Assembly: GCA_963839815.1 (NCBI GenBank) | Contig: CAWIWF010000001.1 | Location: 186,001 to 250,000, forward strand | Direction of reading: 5' to 3' | Source: JACVRM01 sp963839815 | Lineage (GTDB): Bacteria > Actinomycetota > Thermoleophilia > Gaiellales > Gaiellaceae | Length of the DNA stretch: 64,000 nucleotides | Shown here: one piece after another, positions 15,256 to 23,878 of the stretch | Layout of the letters: the number at the start of each line of letters is the position of its first letter | How positions within the stretch are numbered: position 1 is the first letter of the stretch | Translations under genes and position numbers: made by a program | The notes under the pieces: model-generated | The model's input: only the letters and a program-made list of their open reading frames with translations | The model's database searches: none | Told to the model about the DNA's origin: nothing

Positions 15256-17489
15256 ATCACCAGGACGCCTGAAGAGCAGCCCACTCGACGCCTGCCCGCG
15301 ACGCCCGCGACGGACGAGCCCGCGACGCCGGGCACCGCCGGCGCGGTGCAACCCCCGGGGGCGGCCGAGGAGCGCGGCAGGACGGCGACGCAGGCCGTGG
15401 TCCCGGGGTCGCCCGACGGCACCGCCGGCCGAGACGGTGCGGTGACGCACGACCTTGCCCCGGACGGGCCCGACGGCAGCGCCGACGGGGCGGTGACGCA
15501 GCGGATCGCGCCGGCGGCTGCAGAGGATGCGGGCACGCGCAGCGGCGCGCCGAACTCGGCCGACGGTGCGGGATGGCGCCGTGACTCAACGGATCGCACC
15601 GGCGACAATGGCGCGAACACGCGGCGAGCGAGGACGGCGGAGAGCTGACCGGGCGCAGACTGGCGGAGCCGCCGGCTCCGACTCGGGCGAGGACGGCGGA
15701 AGCGACTCCTCGCAGGCAACCGCCGCAGGCAGCGGCACACCAGCCGACGCCGATCGTCCCCCGCAGCTCGCAGAGGGCATCGAGCTGATCGGCCAGTACG
15801 AGGACTCCGGCTTCAAGGACCCGCCCTACATCGCGCGTCGCTCCGACGGCCAGATGATCCAGCTGCCGCCTCTCCTGTACTTCCTGGCGGAGGAGATCGA
15901 CGGCCGACGGGGCTACGACGAGCTCGCCGAGGGTCTCTCCGACAAGCTGGAGCGCGGCGTCACCGCCGACATGGTCCGGCAGCTGGTCGAGGAGAAGCTG
16001 CGCCCGATCGGCGTGCTCGCCGAGGCGGACGGCTCCTCGCCAGCGAAGCAGAAGGCCGACCCGATGCTCGCCCTGAAGCTCCGCACCGCCGTCGTGCCGA
16101 AAGCGTTGACGCGGGTGCTCACCTCGATCTTCTACCCCGCCTTCTTCCCGCCCGTCGTCCTCGCCGTGATCGCCGCGATCGTCGCCGTCGATGTCTGGTT
16201 CTTCTTCATCCACGGCGCAGCGCAGTCGACGCGCGAGCTGATCTACAACCCGCTCCTCGTCTTGATGGTGCTTGGGCTCGTCGTGCTGGCCACGGCGCTC
16301 CACGAGATCGGCCACGCCACGGCCGCCCGATACGGCGGAGCCGAGCCTGGCGTCATGGGCGTTGGCATCTACATCGTCTGGCCGGCCTTCTACACGGACG
16401 TGACCGACGCCTACCGGCTGGGCCGCGGCGGCCGGCTGCGCACCGACCTGGGCGGCGTCTACTTCAACGGCATCTTCGTGCTCGGCATCGTCGGCGCCTA
16501 CGCGCTCACGGGCTTCGAGCCGCTGCTCATCCTGATCCCGATCCAGCACCTGCAGGTGCTGCAGCAGTTCCTGCCCTTCCTGCGCCTGGACGGCTACTAC
16601 ATCCTCAGCGACCTCACGGGCGTGCCGGACATGTTCCAGCGCCTCAAGCCCACCCTGAAGAGCTTGCTGCCCTGGCGCGGCACTGACGACAAGGTCGACG
16701 AGCTGAAGCCGTGGGTGCGCTGGGCGATCAGCGGCTGGGTGGTCGCGCTCGTGCCGGTGCTGCTCGGGACGTTCGGCCTGCTGCTCTTCAACCTGCCGCG
16801 GATGGTTGCCACCGCCTGGGACTCGTTCTGGCTCCAGGCCGACCGCATCTCGGACGCCTATGCGAACGGCGCCGGCCTCACGATCGCGGTCGCCGCGCTG
16901 CAGGCGACCTTCCTCCTCCTCCCCGTCGCGGGCCTCTCGGTCACCTTCGCACGCATCGGCAGACGCATGGCCGGCGGTGCCTGGGGCTGGTCGAGCGAGT
17001 CGGTGCTCCGCCGCGGCCTGGTGCTCCTGACGACCGGAGCAGCGGTGGGGCTGAGCGCGTACGTCCTGCTCCCGAATGGCGAGTACCGGCCGATCCAGCC
17101 AGGCGAGCGCGGGACGCTCCAGGGCGGCATCCAGCAGTTCGGTCACGTCGGCTCGGGACGGCCCGGCCTGGCCGCCGGAGCGCGAGCGCGACCTGGGCGG
17201 CGCGCCGACGGAGCGCGAGCAGCGCAACGGCGGAGAGGACGAGCCGGCCACCCCGACGACGACCACGACGACCGAGACAGAGACGCAGACCGCGACGACC
17301 GACACGACAGCGACGACCACTCCGTCCACGACCGAGACGACGCCGACGACGACCGAGACGACCCCCACCAGCTCCACGTCGACGACGACGACCACCACCA
17401 CGACGACCACCACGTCCACCACGACGACGACGCCGGCGGCGACGACGAGCCCCGCCGACACCACCGCCGCCCCGGAGGTACAGCCATGA
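15256..17489 (+). CDS. PqqD-like domain fused to an M50-type membrane metalloprotease; two frame corrections needed
   Basis: About 744 codons after removing two extra bases (near 15570 and 17160). N-terminal low-complexity part with three D-G-A-V-T-(H/Q) repeats, two in one frame and the third in the next. Then (about 15760-16010) a winged-helix-like segment, RRSDGQMIQLPPLLYFLAEE to MVRQLVEEKLRPIGVL, resembling PqqD/RiPP recognition elements. Then about six TM helices with HEIGHA (16301) and LDGYYILSD (16588), the zinc-site motifs of putative peptide zinc metalloproteases (M50-like). The C-terminal Thr-rich tail is in the third frame and its TGA overlaps the next ATG. A GGAGG (15245-15249) precedes ATC 15256; no ATG/GTG/TTG fits, so the start is tentative. 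Confidence 0.8.
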
Positions 17490-18252
17490 GACGCCTGCTC
17501 GCCCTGCTCTTCGTCCTGCTCGCGACCGCCGCCTCTCTGGGGGCCCACGCGGAAGCCGCGTACGCCGGGGACGACAACGTGGCCGTTGCCCTCAACACCA
17601 AGGACGGCGGCTCGATCTTCAAGCTCGCCTTCTCGATCCGGAAGGTCGCCGGCGAGGTGGTGGACAACACGAACGCCGCCGTGGCGTACTCGAGCTGCAC
17701 GGAGTGCTCGACGACCGCGATCGCGATCCAGATCGTGCTCGTCACGGGCGACCCCGACGTGGTGACGCCGACCAACCTGGCGGTCGCGGTCAACGAGAAC
17801 TGCACCCTCTGCACCACCTTCGCCGCCGCCTACCAGATCGTCCTCTCGACGGACGGCCCGGTCAAACTCACGGGTGAAGGCCGCAAGCGGATCAAGGACA
17901 TCGTCAAGGAGATCAAGCGGCTGAAGAAGGAGGATCTCCAGCCGGCCGAGCTCGACGCGCGCCTCGATGCACTCGTCGGCGAGCTCAAGCAGGTGCTTGC
18001 GACGGAGCTCGTCCCGAAGGGCAAGGACGAGAGAGGACGAGGACGAGGAGGAGGAGCTCGAGGACGAGGAGATCTCCACGGAGGACGAGACGACTCCGGG
18101 ATCCGGAGGGACGACGACGGGCGGGGGGCAGACCGTGACGGGCACGACCACGACGCCGGCGACGACTACGACGACGCCGACCACCACGACGTCGACGACC
18201 ACGACACACGACGACCACGACGACGAGCGCGGGAACGACGACCGCACCGTGA
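17486..18252 (+). CDS. Secreted protein with two CxxC motifs and Thr-rich tail; two frame corrections
   Basis: About 255 codons after removing single bases near 18032 and 18208. Signal peptide LLALLFVLLATAASLGAHA, then a domain of about 130 residues with two similar halves: NTNAAVAYSSCTECSTTAIA and PTNLAVAVNENCTLCTTFAA, each with a C-x-x-C pair and followed by Ile/Gln/Val-rich strands. A helical Lys/Glu region and a Thr/Asp/Glu-rich tail follow. The N-(A/L)-A-V-A core recalls the NAAVAANV core of the array peptides. ATG overlaps the protease stop. The tail reads as Thr repeats in the corrected frame and ends in TGA overlapping the next GTG. Family not recognised; probably exported and cell-surface associated. 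Confidence 0.75.
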
Positions 18253-19092
18253 GCGCAGCTCGCACGGTCGGTCGCGCTGGTCGGCGTCCTCGCCGCTCTC
18301 GCCGGCTGTGGCGGAGACGAGGTCGAGGGTGATCCGCGCGCCGCACTCGCCGAGACGGCGGGCAAGCTCGGGCAGATCCGGAGCGGCGAGCTCGACTTCC
18401 GGCTCGTGATCGACCCGGAGGGAGAGGGTGGCGAGCGGGTCGGCTTCGAGCTGGCGGGGCCCTTCGAGCTCGGCTCCGACGGTGACGGCTCGCGCTTCCA
18501 GCTCGACTACACCCAGATCCGCGGTGACGAGGAGGCAACCGTCGCCGTGATCTCCACCGGTGACCGGGCCTACGTCACGATCGGCGACGAGACCTATGAG
18601 CTGCCGCCGGACCGGGCGGCCGAGCTCACGGGCGCGGGCGCCGTCCTCGGCGGTGAGGGCCTGGGCGAGCTCGACGTCGGTGCGTGGCTGCAGGATCCCG
18701 CTCTGTCGGACGGCGACGACATCGGCGGCGACGAGACTGACCGGATCGAGGCGACGCTCGACGTCGCCGCCGCGGCCCGCGATCTGATCGATCTCGCCCG
18801 GCGAGCCGGCGCGGTCTCGGCGCCGGCGCTCACCGCCGAAGACGCACAGAGGCTCGCCGAGGCGGCCGACACGGCGAGTGTCGAGCTGCTCACCGGCCGT
18901 GACGACCGCCTGCTTCGGCGACTCGACGCCCACGTCGAGATCGGTCTCGAGGTGCCGGAGGAGCTCGAGTCCGTGCTCGGACGGGTCGTCGGCACGAACA
19001 TCGACTTCGAGCTCGGCATCGCGCGCCCGAACCAGGAGATCACCGTCGAGGCGCCAGCCGACGCACGGCCGCCCTCCGACTATCCCGGCTGA
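18249..19092 (+). CDS. LppX/LprG-like lipoprotein; one frame correction near 18265
   Basis: About 280 residues after removing one base. GTG 18249 overlaps the previous stop; shortly after it the frame must shift to reach a lipoprotein signal LVGVLAALAGCGGDE with lipobox cysteine. The mature part (GKLGQIRSGELDFRLVIDPE, then DRAYVTIGDETYELPP) follows the pattern of LppX/LprG-type lipoproteins: a cone of beta strands that binds lipids. Without correction only the part from GTG 18406 would be called, missing the lipobox. Last of the overlapping genes of the locus; role there unknown. Confidence 0.7.
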
Positions 19093-19135
19093 GCCCGCCT
19101 CGCTCTCCGCCGGGGCCCTGGGCTACCCTCGGCGC

Positions 19136-20017
19136 GTGCACCGAGTACCCGTCGCCCTGCTCAGCCTCGCGCTCGCGCTGCTCGCAGCCCTGCCCGCAGG
19201 CGCGGCGATCGAGCGCGTCCGGGTGCGCGACTCCGGCAGGGAGGAGACGCGCGTCTTCCCGCCCGACGTCTACGTGAGCCTCGAGACGCCGGCGTCGTAC
19301 ACGGTCCGCACGCCCGGCTCGTGGGCCGGCCCCACGTTCTGGCCCGAGGGGCGCCCCGACCAGCCCGCCCAGTCCGGAATGGACTGGAAAGTGAGCTTCC
19401 GCGACCGCGCCCAGGAGACGGCGCCTACGGCGCTTGGCGCCTCCGCGTTCGGCTGGCCCGAGGATCAGAAGGCCGGGATCTCCGTCCCGCTCTACGCGGG
19501 GGGACGCCTCGTCGGCACGCTGCCCGGCTACTTCGTGCTTCGTGTCTCGCCAGGACCGGAGAAGGCGCGCTTCGAGGCCGTCGCCGCGATTCCGCTCGGC
19601 TCGAGCGTCCAGGCGGTCGTCCGCTTCGTGATGGCCTCGCCGGCAGCCGACGCGTCCCCGTGGGGCAACGTCCTCGTCCAGGGTGCGTTCCTCGCCTCGA
19701 GCTGGAACCGGGGCCAGGCGCTGATCGCGCTGTCACAGGTGCACGTCGAGGGCAACCTCGCGCCGAAGACCCTGTCGATCCGGGCCGACCGCAAGCCCCG
19801 TGCGCTCCGCGGACGCGTCGTTGACGACTACCTGAACCCGCTCGTCGGCGTCTCGGTCGTGCAGGAGCGGTGGAACGGCGTCACCTGGAAGGCCGTTCGC
19901 GTCGGCAAGACGAACGCCACCGGCCGGTACCTCATGGCCGCGGGCAAGGGCCGCTATCGCACGGTCGTGTCGAATGCCGGCGTCACGGTGACGAGCGCTC
20001 CGGCGCTCGTTCGCTGA
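19136..20017 (+). CDS. Exported protein with C-terminal carboxypeptidase-regulatory-like domain
   Basis: 293 residues. N-terminal signal peptide (VALLSLALALLAALPAGAA), a beta-rich middle, and an end region RGRVVDDYLNPLVGVSVVQE followed by GKTNATGRYLMAAGKGRY, the pattern of a carboxypeptidase-regulatory-like (Ig-type) domain. No enzyme motif. GTG 19136 is preceded by TACCCT (19124-19129) at six bases, so it has its own promoter although it follows the lipoprotein by only 43 bases. Function unknown; likely surface protein. Confidence 0.75.
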   Translation: MHRVPVALLSLALALLAALPAGAAIERVRVRDSGREETRVFPPDVYVSLETPASYTVRTPGSWAGPTFWPEGRPDQPAQSGMDWKVSFRDRAQETAPTALGASAFGWPEDQKAGISVPLYAGGRLVGTLPGYFVLRVSPGPEKARFEAVAAIPLGSSVQAVVRFVMASPAADASPWGNVLVQGAFLASSWNRGQALIALSQVHVEGNLAPKTLSIRADRKPRALRGRVVDDYLNPLVGVSVVQERWNGVTWKAVRVGKTNATGRYLMAAGKGRYRTVVSNAGVTVTSAPALVR

Positions 20018-20333
20018 CGAGCCGCGACTCTTCACCGAGCCCGATCGCCGGGGCGGAGCTCCGCCTCGGTGCAGTCACAGCGGTGGTCATAGCGCGCGCC
20101 AAGCCGCGTCACGCAGCCTTGACTGAACGGTGACCCACGTCCGAGACGCCAAGGCCTGACGAGCGACGACACTCGTGGGCGCTGCTCGCCAGCCTCCATC
20201 CGACGGAGCCGGGCTCCGCCCGGCGCAGTCACAACGCGGCTCCGGCGCGTCACTTCAACGAGGGGCTCGTGGGGGAAACCGGGTTTCCCCCACGAAAGCG
20301 AGCCGGCGTCCGCACGTGCGGGCGCCGCGACGC
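20018..20333. repeat. Convergent intergenic region with one full repeat copy (20184-20304)
   Basis: No gene. The copy contains CGACGGAGCCGGGCTCCGCC, then CGCGTCACTTCAACGAGGGG, then a hairpin GTGGGGGAAAC (20269-20279) / GTTTCCCCCAC (20283-20293) and AAAGCGAGCC. Closely similar copies are at 21737-21853 and 21978-22098. It lies between the 3' ends of the exported protein gene and yebC, where it could end transcription from both sides. Confidence 0.75.
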
Positions 20334-21089
20334 CTAGCCGGCGACGAGCTCGAGGACGCGCTCGGGGATGTCGAAGTTCGCGTAGACGTCCTGGACGTCG
20401 TCGTTCTCCTCGAGCGCGTCGATGAGGCGCACGATCTTCTTCGCATCGCCCTCCGCCTCGACCTCGACGGTGGTCTTCGGCAGCATCGTCACGCCGGCCG
20501 AGTCGATCTCGAAGCCCGCGCCTTCGAGAGCGGCGCGAACGGAAGCGATGTCCTCAGGCGCCGCCAGCACGCGGAAGCTGGACTCATCGAGCTCGACGTC
20601 CTCGGCGCCCCCCTCCGCCGCGGCCAGCGTCAGCTCGTCCTCGTCGACGCCGTCGGCGGGCACGAGGATCAGGCCGGTGCGCTCGAAGAGCCAGGCGACG
20701 GCGCCGGTCGCGCCGAGGTTGCCGTCGTTCTTCGTGAAGATGTGGCGCACCTCGGAGGCCGTGCGGTTGCGGTTGTCGGTCAGCGCCTCGACGAGCACGG
20801 CCACCCCGGCCGGCCCGTAGCCCTCGTAGATCACCGTCTCGTAGGCGGCGGCATCCGCGTCCGTCCCGGCGCCGCGCGCGATCGCGCGGTCGATGTTGTC
20901 CTTCGGCATCGAGAACGAGCGCGCCTTCTCGACCGCGTTCTGGAGCGCCAGGTTGGCGGCCGGATCGGGGCCGCCTTCCCTGGCGGCGACGATGATCGCG
21001 CGCGAGAGCTTCGAGAAGAGCTTGCCGCGCTTGGCGTCGGCGGCGCCCTTCTTGTGCTTGATCGAGCTCCACTTGCTATGCCCCGACAT
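20334..21089 (-). CDS. yebC: YebC/PmpR family protein
   Basis: 251 residues. YebC-family proteins are DNA-binding regulators (PmpR) or ribosome-associated factors that help translation of proline stretches. The diagnostic N-terminus MSGHSKWSSIKHKKGAADA and the motif VYEGYGP (here VIYEGYGPAGVAVLVEALTD) are intact. The ATG overlaps the pdxT end by 14 bases with a GGAGGAG site inside pdxT, so it is translated from the pdxT transcript. Normally ruvC follows; here the peptide locus lies in between. Confidence 0.95.
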   Translation of the reverse strand: MSGHSKWSSIKHKKGAADAKRGKLFSKLSRAIIVAAREGGPDPAANLALQNAVEKARSFSMPKDNIDRAIARGAGTDADAAAYETVIYEGYGPAGVAVLVEALTDNRNRTASEVRHIFTKNDGNLGATGAVAWLFERTGLILVPADGVDEDELTLAAAEGGAEDVELDESSFRVLAAPEDIASVRAALEGAGFEIDSAGVTMLPKTTVEVEAEGDAKKIVRLIDALEENDDVQDVYANFDIPERVLELVAG

Positions 21090-21639
21090 GCGACTCCTCC
21101 CGCACGAGCTCGAGGAAGCGCTCGTGAACCCGCGTGTCGTCGGTGAGCTCCGGATGGAACGAGGCGAGCAGCAACTTGCCGTCTCGCAGCAGGACCGGCT
21201 CCCCTGCGTGCTCGGCGAGCACCTCCACGTCGTCGCCGACCTCCCGGACGCGCGGAGCGCGGATGAAGACGCCGCGCAACGGCTCCTCCCCGTCGAGCTG
21301 GAGGTCGGCCTCGAAGCTGGCGACCTGGCGGCCGTACGCGTTGCGGTCGACCTCGATGTCGGCGAGCCCGAGGTGCATCCGGTCGACGACGATCATCCCG
21401 GCGCAGGTTCCGAACACCGGCCGCGCGAACGAGCGCACCGCCTCGTCGAGGCCGTAGAGGCGCATCAGCCGCATCATCGTGGTCGACTCGCCGCCAGGGA
21501 TGACGAGCCCGTCGAGCCCGTCGAGCTGCTCAGGCTTGCGAACCTCGACCACGTCTGCCCCCAACCGCCGCAAGACGGAAGCGTGCTCGCGCACGTTCCC
21601 CTGCAGGGCAAGCACCCCGATCCGAAGTGGCTCAGTCAC
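21076..21639 (-). CDS. pdxT: Pyridoxal 5'-phosphate synthase glutaminase subunit PdxT
   Basis: 187 residues. Class I glutaminase that releases ammonia from glutamine for PdxS. GGEST (about residues 47-51), the nucleophile loop FGTCAGMI (Cys about 80) and HPELTDD (His/Glu about 171-173) form a complete triad. GTG 21639 has TACGAT (21646-21651) six bases upstream, giving pdxT its own leaderless promoter. It is separated from pdxS by 489 bases of repeats instead of the usual direct neighbourhood. Confidence 0.95.
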   Translation of the reverse strand: MTEPLRIGVLALQGNVREHASVLRRLGADVVEVRKPEQLDGLDGLVIPGGESTTMMRLMRLYGLDEAVRSFARPVFGTCAGMIVVDRMHLGLADIEVDRNAYGRQVASFEADLQLDGEEPLRGVFIRAPRVREVGDDVEVLAEHAGEPVLLRDGKLLLASFHPELTDDTRVHERFLELVREESHVGA

Positions 21640-22128
21640 GCCCGAATCGTACTTTCGGCCGGATGGCATCCGATCTCTACGTCCGTCGTCAGCCACTACG
21701 ACCCGCCCCGCGCAGCCTCGACGATCCACGATGCCCCTCGCCAGCCACCAGTCGACGGAGCGGGGCTTCGCCCCGCGCAGTCACGTCGCGCGAAGGCGCG
21801 TCACTTCAACGAGGGGGCCCACGGGGAAACCGGGGTTGCCCGTGAGAGCGAGCGAGCGTCAGCGCGCGACGCGGGATGGGAGCAGGGCTCCGCCCCGCGC
21901 AGGCGCAACGTGGGCCGGCACGCCATCATCCAGGCACTCCTAATCAGGCCCGCAGAGCCACGACACTCCAGCGAGCCGCTCGTCAGCCACCAATCGACGG
22001 AGCCGGGCTCCGCCCGGCGCAGTCACGCCGCGCGAAGGCGCGTGACTTGAACGAGGGGGCACACGGGGGAAACCGGGTTTCCCCCGTGAGAGCGAGCCGG
22101 CGACCGCGCAGCGGGCGCCGCGAGCGAC
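21640..22128. repeat. pdxS-pdxT intergenic region with two repeat copies
   Basis: No gene. Two copies of the repeat seen at 20184 lie at 21737-21853 and 21978-22098, about 240 bases apart. Copy 3 has a 12-base stem, CACGGGGGAAAC (22062-22073) / GTTTCCCCCGTG (22077-22088); in copy 2 the stem has decayed (right arm GGTTGCCCGTG). A partial piece (GGGCTCCGCCCCGCGCAG) lies at 21887-21904. The copies have separated pdxS from pdxT, which now carries its own promoter. Confidence 0.75.
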
Positions 22129-23013
22129 CTACCAGCCGCGAGTCTCGAGCAGCTCGGCGGTCTCGAGCGAGCTGGCGGAGATCCCCACCATCGGCTCGCC
22201 GAGGCCCTGCGAGACGCGGGCGAGCACGTCCGGGTCGGCGTAGTGCGTCGTCGCCTCGACGATCGCCTTGGCCCGCAGCTCCGGATCGCCCGACTTGAAG
22301 ATGCCCGAGCCAACGAAGACGCCGTCGGCGCCGAGCTGCATGCAGAGCGACGCGTCGGCCGGAGTGGCGATACCGCCGGCGGTGAAGGTGACGACCGGCA
22401 GCCGGCCGTTCTCGGCGACCCAGCGCACGAGCTCGTTCGGCGCGCGCAGCTCCTTCGCCTCGGCGTAGAGCTCGTCCTCGCGCAGCGACTGGAGCCGGCG
22501 AATACCGCCGAAGACCGCCCGCATGTGCGTGACCGCGTTGACGATGTCGCCCGTCCCGGCCTCGCCCTTGGTGCGAATCATCGCTGCGCCCTCGGAGATG
22601 CGCCGCAGCGCCTCGCCGAGGTTGACGCAGCCGCAGACGAAGGGGACGGTGAACCTCCACTTGTCGACGTGGTTGGAGAGGTCGGCCGGGGTCAGTACCT
22701 CGGACTCGTCGATGTAGTCGACCTCGAGCGCCTCCAGGATCTGCGCCTCGGCGAAATGCCCGATGCGGCACTTGGCCATCACCGGGATGGTGACCGCCTC
22801 CTGGATCTCCTTGATCTTCGTCGGATCGGCCATCCGCGCGACCCCGCCGTCGCGGCGGATGTCGGCGGGCACACGCTCGAGCGCCATCACCGCAACCGCA
22901 CCGGCCTCCTCCGCGATCCGCGCCTGCTCGGCGTCGGTGACGTCCATGATCACCCCGCCCTTGAGCATCTCGGCGAGGCCAGTCTTGACGCGCATGGTGC
23001 CGATCTCGGTCAT
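22129..23013 (-). CDS. pdxS: Pyridoxal 5'-phosphate synthase synthase subunit PdxS
   Basis: 294 residues. PdxS makes PLP from ribose 5-phosphate, glyceraldehyde 3-phosphate and ammonia from PdxT. Strong family identity: DYIDESEVLTPAD and NHVDKW (catalytic lysine), PFVCGCVNLGEALRRI, GAAMIRTKGEAGTGDIVN (second lysine region), FTAGGIATPADASL. ATG 23013 is preceded by TAGAAT (23020-23025), six bases away. Confidence 0.97.
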   Translation of the reverse strand: MTEIGTMRVKTGLAEMLKGGVIMDVTDAEQARIAEEAGAVAVMALERVPADIRRDGGVARMADPTKIKEIQEAVTIPVMAKCRIGHFAEAQILEALEVDYIDESEVLTPADLSNHVDKWRFTVPFVCGCVNLGEALRRISEGAAMIRTKGEAGTGDIVNAVTHMRAVFGGIRRLQSLREDELYAEAKELRAPNELVRWVAENGRLPVVTFTAGGIATPADASLCMQLGADGVFVGSGIFKSGDPELRAKAIVEATTHYADPDVLARVSQGLGEPMVGISASSLETAELLETRGW

Positions 23014-23019
23014 GGCGCG

Positions 23020-23025
23020 ATTCTA
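23020..23025 (-). promoter_or_regulatory. -10 box of pdxS (leaderless type)
   Basis: TAGAAT, near-consensus, six bases before the pdxS ATG on the minus strand. Confidence 0.55.
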
Positions 23026-23288
23026 GCCAGGTGCGGGTCCGTGCCCCGCGCCGTAGCCGCGGTCAGCCATGGGCCCCCGCGCTACAAAGGAGTCAGCCGG
23101 GCGGCCTGGGAGCCGACGAGCCCCAGTCGGCTCATCTCCCCCACCGGCGCCGCCCGGCTCTGTACCTATCGGCACGTACCGGGCGCGTTCTTGAGCGGTC
23201 CGGGGGCACTCCCTGAACTCTCTGTAAGGCCTCGCCCTTGAGAGGACTGGCCGGCCGGCCGATGGGGTATCCCAAAGGCTTCCCCCGC

Positions 23289-23861
23289 ATGCACGACCTC
23301 GTTTCCTTCGTCCTCCACCTCGACGAGACCATGACCGGGCTCGCCGACGAGCTGCGCTGGCGGCCGCTCACAGTCGTCTTCATGCTGCTCTCGGCCTGGT
23401 GGATGAAGGGCTTCGCGTTCGTGCTCGTCGGGGCGCTCGCCGACCTGCGGAACACCCGCTCCTCCTTCCCCGGCGGCGCGGCGTTCGCGGCGCTGAGCGT
23501 GGCCGTCGGCGGAGTGCTGACCGGCGTGCTGAAGGAGTCGTTCGACCGCGAGCGGCCCGCCCTCGCCGGCGCCGGCATCGAGCCCGCGGTTGCGACGCCC
23601 GGCTCGCCGTCGTTCCCCTCCGGCCACACGTCGACGGCCTTCGCGGGCGCGATCGTCGTCGCGATGCTCTATCCACGGCTGCGCTGGCCGATCCTCGGCC
23701 TCGCCGGCCTCGTCGGCCTCTCTCGCATCTACCTCGGCGTTCACTTCACGCTCGACGTGGTCGCGGGTGCCCTGCTGGGCCTGGCGGTGGGCCTCGCCGC
23801 AGTGTGGGCCGCCAGGCGCTGGGTGCTGCCTCGCGCCCAGCTCGTGCGCTCGTCCGCCTGA
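23289..23861 (+). CDS. PAP2-family membrane phosphatase
   Basis: 190 residues from ATG 23289. Type 2 phosphatidic acid phosphatases remove phosphate from membrane lipids or undecaprenyl diphosphate. The three motifs are complete: KESFDRERP, PSFPSGHTS, and SRIYLGVHFTLDVVAG, between about five TM helices. An earlier in-frame start (TTG 23238) would add 17 residues. The glycosyltransferase follows closely on the same strand. Two further PAP2 domains are encoded in this window (24590 and 37269). Confidence 0.9.
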   Translation: MHDLVSFVLHLDETMTGLADELRWRPLTVVFMLLSAWWMKGFAFVLVGALADLRNTRSSFPGGAAFAALSVAVGGVLTGVLKESFDRERPALAGAGIEPAVATPGSPSFPSGHTSTAFAGAIVVAMLYPRLRWPILGLAGLVGLSRIYLGVHFTLDVVAGALLGLAVGLAAVWAARRWVLPRAQLVRSSA

Positions 23862-23878
23862 ACCCGCAGGATGGGCGC

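Noticed and set aside
17160..17480. His/Asp-rich sequence (DDDHHHDDHH type) as a metal-binding protein
   Set aside because: It is the wrong frame of ACG/ACC threonine codons; the Thr-rich frame leads to the stop that overlaps the next start.
15527..18409. 960-codon open frame as one fusion protein
   Set aside because: It combines the metalloprotease, a shifted Thr-repeat region read as His/Asp repeats, the secreted CxxC protein and a piece of the lipoprotein. Start sites and stop overlaps show three genes.
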